Shown here piece by piece: positions 35,836 to 44,506 of a DNA stretch of 64,000 nt. A model generated the notes under the pieces. It saw only the letters and a list, made by a program, of their open reading frames with translations, searched no databases and was not told where the DNA came from. Origin of the DNA: Bacteroidales bacterium. GTDB taxonomy: Bacteria; Bacteroidota; Bacteroidia; Bacteroidales; UBA932. The position numbers and the translations under genes were made by a program. How positions within the stretch are numbered: the stretch's first letter is position 1; every line of letters starts with the position of its first letter. The stretch covers positions 1 through 64,000 of the forward strand of contig JAFWOY010000008.1 of NCBI GenBank assembly GCA_017509755.1. The letters are read 5' to 3'.

Positions 35836-36858
35836 TTACCGTAATAAGTCACTGACATAGTTGTACAAGACGTTGCTCTCGCCGATGAACCGCCTTACGA
35901 TCCGGCCGTCCGGACCGATGAGGATTTTCGTGGGATAACCCGTCACGCCATAGAGGGCCGCCACGTCCACGTCGCCATCGTTGATGACGTGAAGCCAGGG
36001 CATGCTGTAGCGGGCAAGGGCGCCCAGCCATTGCTCCTTCGTTTCATCGCAGTCGATGCCCAGGATATTGAGCCGGTCGCCGTATCGGGCGTACATCTGC
36101 TGCATCTGCGGCAGGCCCGTAATGCAGTTGGGGCACCAGCTACCCCAGAAGTCGAGGAGCAGATACTTGCCGTCAAGAGCGCTCCCGATCGACATCGTCC
36201 GGCCGTCGGGGGTCGGAAGGGTGAAATCAGGCGCCTCCGCGCCGGGATAGATGCGCTCGGCGGCCGTCGCAAGGTTCCGCCGGGCTTCCAGGACTTTCAT
36301 CTGCACGGCAATCAGGGCCTTCATCACGCCGTCCTTCACCGACGGATCGAGCAGGTTCAGCGCTTCCGGCGCCCGGTCGAGGCAGTCGCCGATGACCGTG
36401 GCCGAGAAGAGCGAGGACGGATGCTCCCGCACGAAGGCGAAGGCCGCCTCGGCGATCTGCGCGTCGTTATTACCCAGCGGGGCGATCAATTCCTCATAGG
36501 CGGCCTGGTCCTGATAGAACTGGGATCCCGTGACCGTATAGTTGTCGAACGAGCCTGAAACGATGGCGTGTTCGCCCGGAACGGTCATCAGGCGAACGAA
36601 TCGGCCGGTCTGGAGGCCTTGCCGGGCCAGGTCTGTGATGAGGATCGTAACCGGCTTGTCGTAGTCAACGTCGAAGGCGAAGGCACCGCCGAGACAATCG
36701 AGTGTATCGATGCGCTCAGTTCCGCCGTCGCCGAGCTGGACGACGGCCAGTTGGCTGGCGCCGCCCTCCAGGACGCCGGAGACCTGGTATTTTCCGCACG
36801 CGGTCATAAGAAAGGCTGCTGCAAGGCAGAAGACAGCCCAAAAGTATCTTCTCTTCAT
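35836..36858 (-). CDS. TlpA-like thioredoxin lipoprotein (CPNC)
   Basis: A 340-residue paralogue of the next gene with a lipoprotein signal (AAAFLMTACGK), an N-terminal DUF4369-like domain, and a C-terminal TlpA domain whose active site is WCPNCITGLP instead of CGPC. The changed dipeptide between the cysteines probably shifts the redox potential. The cis-Pro loop (GYPTKIL) is intact. It follows recJ by 18 nt and forms a three-gene unit with it. Confidence 0.87.
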   Translation of the reverse strand: MKRRYFWAVFCLAAAFLMTACGKYQVSGVLEGGASQLAVVQLGDGGTERIDTLDCLGGAFAFDVDYDKPVTILITDLARQGLQTGRFVRLMTVPGEHAIVSGSFDNYTVTGSQFYQDQAAYEELIAPLGNNDAQIAEAAFAFVREHPSSLFSATVIGDCLDRAPEALNLLDPSVKDGVMKALIAVQMKVLEARRNLATAAERIYPGAEAPDFTLPTPDGRTMSIGSALDGKYLLLDFWGSWCPNCITGLPQMQQMYARYGDRLNILGIDCDETKEQWLGALARYSMPWLHVINDGDVDVAALYGVTGYPTKILIGPDGRIVRRFIGESNVLYNYVSDLLR

Positions 36859-36876
36859 CGAAACGGAAGAATATGT

Positions 36877-38619
36877 CTAAAAAAGTTCTTTCTCTTTGAT
36901 GTCCTTGACGCGGAGCTGGATGTTGGCGATGCCGCGGTAATAGTTTTCAGCGATGGAATAGCAGATATCCACCGGGTTGCCGGCCTGCATGTGCTCGAAG
37001 TGCTCGGAGAGGTTGAAGGCGATAGCGGAGATATGGTGGTATGGCTCGTCTTCCTGGATAAGCTCCAGTTTGAGGTGCTTGAGGTCGCCGTGCTCCGCGC
37101 TGCCGACCTTGCGGCCGTTGCCGTTGTCATACACGTTCTCGGTAATGAAAACCGGGGATTGGTTGCCCGGGCCGAAGGGCTGGAACTGCTTGAGCAGGCG
37201 GAAGAACTTGGGCGTAATCTGTTTGAAGTCGAGATAAGAGTCGATGTCCACCGTCGGCGTCATCACCACGTTCTTGATCTTGGCGGCCACGGTGGCTTCG
37301 AAACGCTGGCAGAATTCTTCGAAATGCGCTTCCTTGATGGTCAGGCCGGCCGCATACATGTGGCCGCCGAAGTTCTCAAGCAGGTCGGCGCACGATTCAA
37401 TGGCGTCATAGAGGTCGAAACCGGCCACGGAGCGGGCACTTCCGGTAATGAAACCGTTGGACTTGGTCATTACGATGGTAGGCCGGTAATAAGCCTCTAC
37501 CAAACGGGAAGCCACGATACCCACGACACCCTTGTGCCACTTGGGATTGTAAACGATGGTAGATTTACGCTCGGCGAAATCGGGCATCTCGCGCACCATC
37601 TTCAGGGCTTCTTCCGTAATCTCGCGGTCGATCTTCTTCCGGTCGTTGTTGTGGTCGTTGATCTCGCCGCCGATTTTCATGGCCTCCTGGTCGTCACGGG
37701 CCGTAAGCATATCCACAGCGGTGCGGCCGCTTTCCATGCGCCCGGCCGCGTTGATACGCGGACCGATCTTGAAGACGATCTCATCGATGGTGATGCGGTG
37801 TTTTTCCAGACCCGAAAGTTTGATAATGGGGACCAGGCCTTTACGGGGATTCTCATTGAGCTGCTTGAGACCGTAATAGGCCAGCACACGGTTCTCACCC
37901 GTGACCGAGACCAGGTCGGAAGCGATACTTACCACCAACAAGTCGAGGAGCGACTGGTATTGCTCGAACGGAATCCCATGCCGGGAGGCATATGCCTGAA
38001 CCAGTTTGAAGCCCACGCCACAACCCGACAAGTCGTCGAACGGGTAGTTGCAATCTTCGCGTTTGGGATCGAGGACGGCCACGGCGGGAGGAAGCTCCGT
38101 ATCGGGCAGATGGTGGTCGCAGATGATGGTGTCGATTCCCAGTTTCTTGGCATATTTGACCTTTTCCACGGCCTTGATGCCGCAGTCAAGCGTGATCAGC
38201 AAGGTACATCCGTGTGCCTTGGCCGTATCAATACCCTTATAGGATACACCGTAACCTTCGTCGTAACGGTCCGGGATATAGTACTCGATGTTCGGATCGA
38301 ACTGGCGGAAGAAAGAATAAACGAGAGAGACGGCCGTGGTCCCGTCCACGTCGTAGTCGCCATAGACCAGGATCCGCTCCTTGTCGCGGATAGCACGGTC
38401 CATTCGTTCGACCGCCTGCTCCATATCCTTCATCAGGAACGGATCGTGCAACATGCTCAAGTCGGGACGGAAGAATTCGCGTGCCTTGGCGAAAGTATCG
38501 ATGCCTCGCTGTACGAGCAGGTTGGCCAAAACCTGGTCGATCCCCAGCTCTTGTGCCAGCTGGCGGACGGAAGCGGGATTTCCCTGCTCCTTGACGACCC
38601 ATTTCTTTTCGATACCCAT
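36877..38619 (-). CDS. recJ: Single-stranded-DNA-specific exonuclease RecJ
   Basis: A 580-residue DHH-superfamily nuclease: motif DYDVDGTTAV near residue 88, ITLDCG, DHHLPD and the DHHA1-region SGRTAVDML. A nucleic-acid-binding OB domain lies near the C-terminus. It degrades ssDNA 5' to 3' in repair and recombination. Length matches the family. It is the first gene of recJ-tlpA-tlpA, with a full -33/-7 promoter 20 nt upstream. Confidence 0.95.
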   Translation of the reverse strand: MGIEKKWVVKEQGNPASVRQLAQELGIDQVLANLLVQRGIDTFAKAREFFRPDLSMLHDPFLMKDMEQAVERMDRAIRDKERILVYGDYDVDGTTAVSLVYSFFRQFDPNIEYYIPDRYDEGYGVSYKGIDTAKAHGCTLLITLDCGIKAVEKVKYAKKLGIDTIICDHHLPDTELPPAVAVLDPKREDCNYPFDDLSGCGVGFKLVQAYASRHGIPFEQYQSLLDLLVVSIASDLVSVTGENRVLAYYGLKQLNENPRKGLVPIIKLSGLEKHRITIDEIVFKIGPRINAAGRMESGRTAVDMLTARDDQEAMKIGGEINDHNNDRKKIDREITEEALKMVREMPDFAERKSTIVYNPKWHKGVVGIVASRLVEAYYRPTIVMTKSNGFITGSARSVAGFDLYDAIESCADLLENFGGHMYAAGLTIKEAHFEEFCQRFEATVAAKIKNVVMTPTVDIDSYLDFKQITPKFFRLLKQFQPFGPGNQSPVFITENVYDNGNGRKVGSAEHGDLKHLKLELIQEDEPYHHISAIAFNLSEHFEHMQAGNPVDICYSIAENYYRGIANIQLRVKDIKEKELF

Positions 38620-38639
38620 AAAAAACCTCGCTTAATTCG

Positions 38640-38673
38640 CAAAGATAACATTTTTGTCGGTCATTTCCACAAA
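38640..38673 (-). promoter_or_regulatory. Promoter of recJ
   Basis: On the minus strand TTTG (38670-38673) and TATCTTTG (38640-38647) are separated by 22 nt. The -7 box ends 20 nt before the recJ start. Confidence 0.6.
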
Positions 38674-38681
38674 AAAAGTGC

Positions 38682-38689
38682 TAACTTTG
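38682..38689 (+). promoter_or_regulatory. -7 box for lysS
   Basis: TAACTTTG matches TAnnTTTG exactly, 54 nt upstream of the lysS ATG. The candidate -33 TTTG at 38653-38656 is spaced a little far (25 nt). Confidence 0.5.
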
Positions 38690-38743
38690 TCACTTTGAAA
38701 AAAAGTCCCCGCACAGGACGCTGCTTACGATAAACACTTCAAA

Positions 38744-40282
38744 ATGGAAATTACAGATCTCAACGAACAGGAACTGAACCGCCGCGCCTCGCTGCAGAAG
38801 CTCCAGGAACTGGGCATCAACCCCTATCCTGCAGCCGAGTACCAAGTCAATGCAACCACTGACGAAATCAAAGCCGGTTACGATCCTGAGAAAGGGAATT
38901 TCAACGATATCAAGATTGCCGGCCGGATGATGAGCCGCCGCATCATGGGCGCCGCCTCCTTCATCGAGCTGCAGGATGACTGCGGCCGGATCCAGGTCTA
39001 TGTCAAACGCGACGAGATCTGCCCCGGCGAAGACAAGACGATGTACAACACCGTCTTCAAGAAACTGCTCGACATCGGCGACATCATCGGCATCGAAGGT
39101 TATGCTTTCATCACGCAGACCGGCGCCTTGTCCATCCATGCCAAGAGCCTGACCGTCCTCAGCAAGTCGCTCCGCGTGCTGCCTATCGTCAAGGAGAAGG
39201 AAGGCGAAGTCTATGATGCCTTCTCCGATCCTGAACTCCGCTACCGCATGCGCTACGTGGACCTGATCGTCAATCCGCAAGTCAAGGAGATTTTCCAGAA
39301 ACGGACGAAGATCATCGGCACGATGCGCGACTACTTCAACGAGCACGGCTATCTCGAGGTGGAAACCCCGATCCTGCAGTCGATTCCCGGCGGTGCCACG
39401 GCCCGTCCGTTCATCACGCACCACAATACGCTGGACATCCCGCTCTACATGCGTATTGCCAACGAGCTCTACCTCAAGCGTCTCATCGTAGGCGGCTTCA
39501 AGGGTGTGTATGAATTCGCGAAGGATTTCCGCAACGAAGGCATGGACCGCACGCACAATCCCGAATTCACCTGCATGGAGATCTATGTGGCCTACAAGGA
39601 CTACAAATGGATGATGAAATTCGTCGAGACCATGATCGAACGCATCGCCGTCGCCATCAACGGCAAGACCAAGTTCGAGGTCTGGGGCAACGAGATCGAG
39701 TTCAAGGCCCCGTACCGCAAGCTTCCGATGCTCGAGGCTATCAAGGAATACGCCGGCGTGGATATCTCCGGCATGGACGAAGACCAGCTGCGGGCCACTT
39801 GCAAGCAGTTGAACGTCCCCATCAAACCCGAGATGGGCAAAGGCAAGTTGATCGATGCCATTTTCGGCGAGTACTGCGAAAAGAATCTTGTGCAGCCCAC
39901 CTTCATCATTGATTACCCGGTGGAGATGAGTCCGCTCACCAAACGGCATCGCGAAAACCCGGCCCTGACAGAACGCTTCGAATTGTTTGTCAACGGCAAG
40001 GAACTGGCCAATGCCTACAGCGAGCTCAACGATCCGATCGACCAGCTTGAGCGCTTCAACGACCAGGTCCGCCTGAAAGACGCGGGTGATGACGAGGCCA
40101 TGTATATCGACATGGATTTCGTGCGTGCCCTCGAATACGGCATGCCGCCGACTTCCGGCCTGGGCATGGGTATCGACCGTCTCACCATGATGATGACCAA
40201 CTCCTCCACCATCCAGGATGTCCTCTTCTTCCCGCAGATGCGGCCTGAAAAGACGGCCCCCAAAGAAGAGAAGGCTGAATAA
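38744..40282 (+). CDS. lysS: Lysine--tRNA ligase (class II)
   Basis: A 512-residue class II synthetase: an OB-fold anticodon-binding domain (residues 55-150), then motif 2 [20 protein letters not shown] and motif 3 [14 protein letters not shown]. It charges tRNA-Lys. It is probably first in an operon with the trmH-type gene, aroE and a broken regulator gene, with a 4-nt gap to the next gene. Confidence 0.96.
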   Translation: MEITDLNEQELNRRASLQKLQELGINPYPAAEYQVNATTDEIKAGYDPEKGNFNDIKIAGRMMSRRIMGAASFIELQDDCGRIQVYVKRDEICPGEDKTMYNTVFKKLLDIGDIIGIEGYAFITQTGALSIHAKSLTVLSKSLRVLPIVKEKEGEVYDAFSDPELRYRMRYVDLIVNPQVKEIFQKRTKIIGTMRDYFNEHGYLEVETPILQSIPGGATARPFITHHNTLDIPLYMRIANELYLKRLIVGGFKGVYEFAKDFRNEGMDRTHNPEFTCMEIYVAYKDYKWMMKFVETMIERIAVAINGKTKFEVWGNEIEFKAPYRKLPMLEAIKEYAGVDISGMDEDQLRATCKQLNVPIKPEMGKGKLIDAIFGEYCEKNLVQPTFIIDYPVEMSPLTKRHRENPALTERFELFVNGKELANAYSELNDPIDQLERFNDQVRLKDAGDDEAMYIDMDFVRALEYGMPPTSGLGMGIDRLTMMMTNSSTIQDVLFFPQMRPEKTAPKEEKAE

Positions 40283-40286
40283 TCCG

Positions 40287-41069
40287 ATGCCGGAGACCAT
40301 CACCTCCCCGCAGAATCCCAAGATCAAGGACCTCCTCATCCTTGAGACACAATCCCGCGAGCGCAAAGCCCGCGGGCTCTTTGTCGTAGAGGGACGCCGG
40401 GAATTTGAACGTGCCTGTGCGGCGGGTTTTAAGCCCGTGACTGTCTTTGTCCGGGAGGGTGAAGCGGAAGCGCTGACGGCCAAAGCCCATTTCCTGGTCA
40501 GCCACCGCGTCTATGAGAAGATTGCCTGGCGCGAGAGTACGGAAGGCATTGTCGCAGTCATGCGCGTGCGTGAAACGACTTTGGAATCGCTCCAATTGTC
40601 TGCTTCCCCCCTTGTGCTGGTACTGGAACGTGTGGAGAAGCCCGGCAATCTGGGTGCCGTGCTGCGCAGCGCCGATGCGGCGGGTGTGGATGCCGTACTT
40701 GTATGTGACCCCCTTACCGATCTGTATAATCCCAATCTGATCCGGGCCAGCCTGGGTGCCATTTTCTCGGTACCAGTTGTCGCCTGTCATTCGGACGAAG
40801 CAGCCGCCTGGTTGAAACGGCAGGGCATCGCCATCCTGACCGCCCAGCTGCAGGACTCCGAATTGTATTATGAAACCGATATGGTCCGCCCGACAGCCCT
40901 CGTGTTCGGCGCGGAAGATACGGGTCTGTCCCCATTCTGGCGGGAACGGGCCGATGCGCACATCCGAATCCCGATGGCCGGGATGATGGACTCGCTCAAC
41001 GTTTCCGTCTCGGCCGCCATCCTCGCCTTTGAGGCCGTTCGCCAACGAAACCAACAGAAAAGACAATGA
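40287..41069 (+). CDS. SpoU/TrmH-type RNA 2'-O-methyltransferase
   Basis: A 260-residue methyltransferase. An N-terminal substrate-binding part (SPQNPKIKDLLILETQSRERKA with VEGRREFERA) precedes the SPOUT knot fold: LVLERVEKPGNLGAVLRSADAAG, ALVFGAEDTGLS and IPMAGMMDSLNVSVSAAI, the SAM-binding motif set. It should methylate a ribose in rRNA or tRNA; the site is unknown. I start it at 40287 (MPETITSPQNP), right after lysS. It overlaps aroE by 4 nt. Confidence 0.9.
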   Translation: MPETITSPQNPKIKDLLILETQSRERKARGLFVVEGRREFERACAAGFKPVTVFVREGEAEALTAKAHFLVSHRVYEKIAWRESTEGIVAVMRVRETTLESLQLSASPLVLVLERVEKPGNLGAVLRSADAAGVDAVLVCDPLTDLYNPNLIRASLGAIFSVPVVACHSDEAAAWLKRQGIAILTAQLQDSELYYETDMVRPTALVFGAEDTGLSPFWRERADAHIRIPMAGMMDSLNVSVSAAILAFEAVRQRNQQKRQ

Positions 41070-41827
41070 GATATGGTTTGATCGGTTCCCCGATCGCACA
41101 CAGCAAAAGCCCCGACCTCTTCCGGGCCGCCTACCACGACAATGCGGATATGCCGTACGACTTGATTGAAACGGATGATTTCGAGCAAGCCTATGCCCGC
41201 TTCCTGGCCGGTTATGAGGCCGTCAATGTAACGGCGCCTTTCAAAGATAAGGCCTTCCGGAAGGTTGACGTGGCTGACACAATCGCCCGGGAATTGTTCG
41301 CCGTCAACATCCTCAAGAAAAAAGACGGAAAGATCTACGGCTACAATTCCGATTTCTGGGCGTTGCAGAAACTGTTGGGTCCCTATGTCAGCCGGGAGAA
41401 GCGGCCGCGGGTGCTTGTGATCGGCTGCGGCGGCGCGGCCAAGGCCGCCGCTCTCGCAGCGCTGAAGCTCCGGATGTCCGTCATGGTGGCCAACCGCGAT
41501 TTCCAGAAAGCCCGCAACTTCTGCTTTTCGGGAGGCGGAATGATTCCGCTCCGGCTGGAACAAGTTCCCCAACACAGCGCTTCCATCGACATCCTCATCT
41601 ATGCGATCCCCGTCCGGATCGACCTGATTGACATCCTCCCGCTTGAGGGCCGGGTTGTCGTAGAGCCCAACTACAAAGACCCTTGCTTGCAGTCGCGCTG
41701 TGCCGAAGCGGGCGCCACGTATATTTCCGGCATGGACTGGCTCTGTGAGCAAGCCATTTCCGGATACCGGCTGATGACCGGCATCGACCCCGATGAAGGA
41801 AGTGTCAGGGCCTGCTGTGCCCTTTAA
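41066..41827 (+). CDS. aroE: Shikimate dehydrogenase family protein
   Basis: A 253-residue protein: GSPIAHSKSPDL substrate loop (residues 7-18), NVTAPFKDKA (catalytic Lys in the NVT-P-K motif) and a Rossmann loop VIGCGGAAKAAALAAL. The classical NTDGxG segment reads NSDFWALQ, so this is a diverged form as in many Bacteroidota. It reduces 3-dehydroshikimate with NADPH. Activity is inferred, supported by the intact Lys and cofactor motif. Confidence 0.87.
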   Translation: MRYGLIGSPIAHSKSPDLFRAAYHDNADMPYDLIETDDFEQAYARFLAGYEAVNVTAPFKDKAFRKVDVADTIARELFAVNILKKKDGKIYGYNSDFWALQKLLGPYVSREKRPRVLVIGCGGAAKAAALAALKLRMSVMVANRDFQKARNFCFSGGGMIPLRLEQVPQHSASIDILIYAIPVRIDLIDILPLEGRVVVEPNYKDPCLQSRCAEAGATYISGMDWLCEQAISGYRLMTGIDPDEGSVRACCAL

Positions 41828-41839
41828 ATACTTACAACT

Positions 41840-42422
41840 ATGAAGACGATTCTCTTCATCCTGCTTTTTTTTCACGGCCTTCCTGGCCGCGTTTCAGCGC
41901 TGGCGATTTCTGCGTCAGCGCAATGAAATCCGGGAACTTCTCAAATCCATCTACGCCGACCGCGAGCGGATAGTTCCCGCCATCCGGAATCTGGTGGAAC
42001 TGCTGACTGACATTGCCAATGCATCCGCCCGGAGCGGAGGCAGTGAATACTTGCTCGCAAAGCGACTCGACCACATCCTCTCCGAACCCCGGGGTGAGGG
42101 TCACGCCATCCGGGATGCCTACATCCAGTTGGCCGACCTTTACGAGGCGGGGCTCCTCACGTATCTGAAAAGGGCGCACCCCGAACTCTCGCCCACAGAG
42201 ATCGGCTTGTGTGGGTTGATCATGCTGGACATCGAACCGGCCTGCATCAGCAAAGTCTTCGGTTACGACCATGTCCAGACTTTCTACAACAAGCGGAAAG
42301 ATATCCGGAAAAAACTGCTGCTGGAACATGACATTCCCTTGGAAAAATACCTGGAAGAACTGATCGAAAAGCTCCGCATCGAGGATGAGCGCCGCATTCA
42401 CGATCTGATTGTCCGGTATTGA
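41840..42422 (+). pseudogene. Membrane-anchored HTH-type regulator gene, frameshifted in a T8 run
   Basis: The ATG at 41840 opens MKTILFILLFF and then runs off frame at a T8 run (41865-41872). With one T removed, the reading continues as FTAFLAAFQRWRFLRQRNEI and joins the downstream open frame to the stop at 42422, giving about 193 residues. The rebuilt protein has one N-terminal helix, a coiled region, and a C-terminal helix-turn-helix-like part (LSPTEIGLCGLIMLDIEPACISKVFGYDHVQTFYNKRKDIRKKL), like the end of Bacteroidota TPR regulators. It may be a sequencing error, a pseudogene or slippage-expressed gene. It lies 12 nt after aroE. Confidence 0.75.
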
Positions 42423-42428
42423 TCCGGT

Positions 42429-42519
42429 GCGGGAGAGACGCCGAAACCGGCTGGAAAGACCATGTATCACTGCATGGCAGGGCCGCTGACACACCGGTGC
42501 GGCGAGGGGTCTCTCCCGC
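42429..42519 (+). ncRNA. Cloverleaf-like structured element upstream of ssb
   Basis: An 11-bp perfect outer stem (42429-42439 with 42509-42519) closes three inner hairpins: GCCG-AAAC-CGGC at 42440-42451, CCATG/CATGG at 42460-42477 and GCCGC/GCGGC at 42482-42503. A T8 run follows 6 nt after the stem. It could be an intrinsic terminator with an elaborate head, or a small structured RNA. It is not a tRNA: there is no T-loop motif and the proportions are wrong. Confidence 0.5.
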
Positions 42520-42530
42520 TTAGCATTTTT

Positions 42531-42562
42531 TTTGCAAGAGTGGGAGATTATCCGTATTTTTA
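42531..42562 (+). promoter_or_regulatory. Promoter of ssb
   Basis: TTTG (42531-42534), a 20-nt spacer, and TATTTTTA (42555-42562; one mismatch to TAnnTTTG). It lies 18 nt before the ssb ATG. Confidence 0.6.
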
Positions 42563-42580
42563 GCCAAAATTTATAGGATT

Positions 42581-43069
42581 ATGTCAATCAACAAAGTTAT
42601 TCTTGTCGGAAATGTAGGGAAGGATCCTGAAATCAGACATCTGCAGGGTGGCGCTTCCGTCGCCACCATTACGCTGGCCACCAGCGAACGATACAAGGAC
42701 AGAAGCGGTGAAACGCGCGAACTGACGGAATGGCACACCATCATCGCCTGGCGCCAGCTGGCCGACCTGGCGGAGAATTATATCCGCAAAGGCAGCCAGA
42801 TCTATGTCGAAGGCAAAATCCGCAGCCGCAGCTGGGACGACCAGAACGGCCAGAAGCGTTATGTGACCGAAATCCAGGCCGACACTATCCAACTCCTCGG
42901 ACGACGCGGCGACCGGGAGGGCAATCCACAGCCTGCCCAGTCGCAGCCGCAACCGTCCTACCAGCCGCAGCCACACCAGCCGTATCACGCACCGGCCCCG
43001 CAACAGACGACGCCGATCGTCAATCCAGCCGACCTCACGGATGACGGCCCGGACGATCTTCCGTTCTAG
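42581..43069 (+). CDS. ssb: Single-stranded DNA-binding protein
   Basis: A 162-residue SSB: OB-fold MSINKVILVGNVGKDPEIRH, with VATITLATSERYKDRSGE and ELTEWH, followed by a Gln/Pro-rich linker from about residue 113 and the acidic tip DDGPDDLPF that binds partner proteins. It coats ssDNA during replication and repair. A strong bidirectional terminator follows. Confidence 0.97.
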   Translation: MSINKVILVGNVGKDPEIRHLQGGASVATITLATSERYKDRSGETRELTEWHTIIAWRQLADLAENYIRKGSQIYVEGKIRSRSWDDQNGQKRYVTEIQADTIQLLGRRGDREGNPQPAQSQPQPSYQPQPHQPYHAPAPQQTTPIVNPADLTDDGPDDLPF

Positions 43070-43080
43070 TAAAACAGTAA

Positions 43081-43117
43081 AAAAGGAAGAGCCCCGATTT
43101 TTGGGGCTCTTCCTTTT
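43081..43117. terminator. Bidirectional intrinsic terminator
   Basis: A 15-bp perfect stem (AAAAGGAAGAGCCCC and its complement) with a 7-nt loop and T-run on both strands lies between the convergent ssb and MFS genes. It touches the MFS stop codon. Confidence 0.9.
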
Positions 43118-44487
43118 TAGACGACCTCCTTCGAAGGCCGGTCGATCTTGAGTTCGGGGTGCTTCTTCGAGTTGAAGAAAAGGAAAACCGCGACGGTGAT
43201 GGCCACGATGCCCAGCGAGACGAATACGTACTCGGAGTGGACGGCAGCGCGGATGTCGTCGCCGCTATTCTTTTTCATGATGGAGCCTACGATGATTGGA
43301 ACCAGCAGCATGCCCATGTTCTGGATCCAGTAGATCATCGAGTAGGCCGTACCCAGGTTCTTCTCGGGGATGATCTTCGGAACCGTGGGCCACATGGCCG
43401 AAGGAACGAGCGAGTAACCGATGCCCAGGAATACGATGGCGGCATAGCCGTAGAACGGCACACCCGGCGCGAAGCCGATGATCAGATGCGCGCAGAATAC
43501 CAGGACGGCGCCAGTGATCATCCAGGTCGTAGCTTTGCCAACCTTGTCAACCAGGGCACCGAAGAGCGGTGTGAAAAGCACAGGCGCGAAGGCGATCATC
43601 GAAATCATCACGGAAGCCGTCGAATCGTCGAGGCCGAAGCGCGGGATGATGATCGAGGTACCGAACTTCTTGAAGCTGATGACGCAGCAATAGAAGAAGA
43701 CGCAGAGCAGCGCGATCATGATGAAACGCGGATTGCTCAGCACCTTGAAGATGTCGGAGAACTTGAACTTGTCTTCTTCCTTCACCTCGCCGCGTTGTGT
43801 GACGATACCTTCCTGCCGGTCATACTTGGCATCCATGGCGACAAAGATGGCCCAGAGGATCATACCGATGAAAAGCAGGGACAGGCCCACGATGGCGGGG
43901 CGGTTGGTCTCGGACAGCGTCAACAAGGTTCCTTCCGTGTGGTTCTTGAGCACCAGCACAGGCGAGAGCAGCATCGCCAGACCCGTACCGATACGGGCGA
44001 TGGCCAGCTGCAAGCCCATGGCCAGAGCCACGTTCTTGCCTTTGAACCACTTGGCGATGGAACGCGTGACCGCCACCCCGGCAATTTCACTGCCCAGGCC
44101 GAAAAGCATACAGCCAATGTAGGCGATGGTCAGGGAAGAACCCGGTGTCAGGCCTTTGGCCGAGATGGCACAGGTCACGATAGCGGCACCCACCACCATC
44201 ATGCCTACGAACACCGAACCGATGAGACGGACGCCGAACTTGTCGAGCAGGATGCCGCAGATGATCAGGCCGCCCCATACGCACAGGAAAGAATAGCCGC
44301 CGGCATAGAAGCCGAACTGCTGGGAATTCCAGCCGAGTTGCAGCATCTCCGGATTCTTGAAGATCTGCGACACGGTGGAAAACATATCGTCGAAGAAATA
44401 GGAGCCGAACATCGGCACCACCAGGCAAGCAAGCGCCAACCAACACGCTATCTTACTGGTCTTCAGGGATTTGTTTTCAGTTGACAT
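43117..44487 (-). CDS. MFS transporter
   Basis: A 456-residue protein with about 12 hydrophobic helices, typical of the major facilitator superfamily. The loop with SIAKWFKGKNVALAMGLQLAIARIG resembles the paralogue next to it. A central cytoplasmic loop (about residues 225-250) is charged. The substrate cannot be named. I start at MSTENKSLKTSK (44487) because the upstream extension lacks helices. It lies 19 nt downstream of its paralogue. Confidence 0.88.
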   Translation of the reverse strand: MSTENKSLKTSKIACWLALACLVVPMFGSYFFDDMFSTVSQIFKNPEMLQLGWNSQQFGFYAGGYSFLCVWGGLIICGILLDKFGVRLIGSVFVGMMVVGAAIVTCAISAKGLTPGSSLTIAYIGCMLFGLGSEIAGVAVTRSIAKWFKGKNVALAMGLQLAIARIGTGLAMLLSPVLVLKNHTEGTLLTLSETNRPAIVGLSLLFIGMILWAIFVAMDAKYDRQEGIVTQRGEVKEEDKFKFSDIFKVLSNPRFIMIALLCVFFYCCVISFKKFGTSIIIPRFGLDDSTASVMISMIAFAPVLFTPLFGALVDKVGKATTWMITGAVLVFCAHLIIGFAPGVPFYGYAAIVFLGIGYSLVPSAMWPTVPKIIPEKNLGTAYSMIYWIQNMGMLLVPIIVGSIMKKNSGDDIRAAVHSEYVFVSLGIVAITVAVFLFFNSKKHPELKIDRPSKEVV

Positions 44488-44506
44488 ATAGCAGGAATTG
44501 AAGGGG

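Noticed and set aside
42429..42519. A tRNA or tRNA-like gene in the cloverleaf-like element
   Set aside because: The outer stem is 11 bp, there is no T-loop TTCRA motif and no recognisable anticodon arm.
42429..42519. A third copy of the palindromic element found at 12.1 and 17.9 kb
   Set aside because: The fold plan is similar but I see no matching core sequence.
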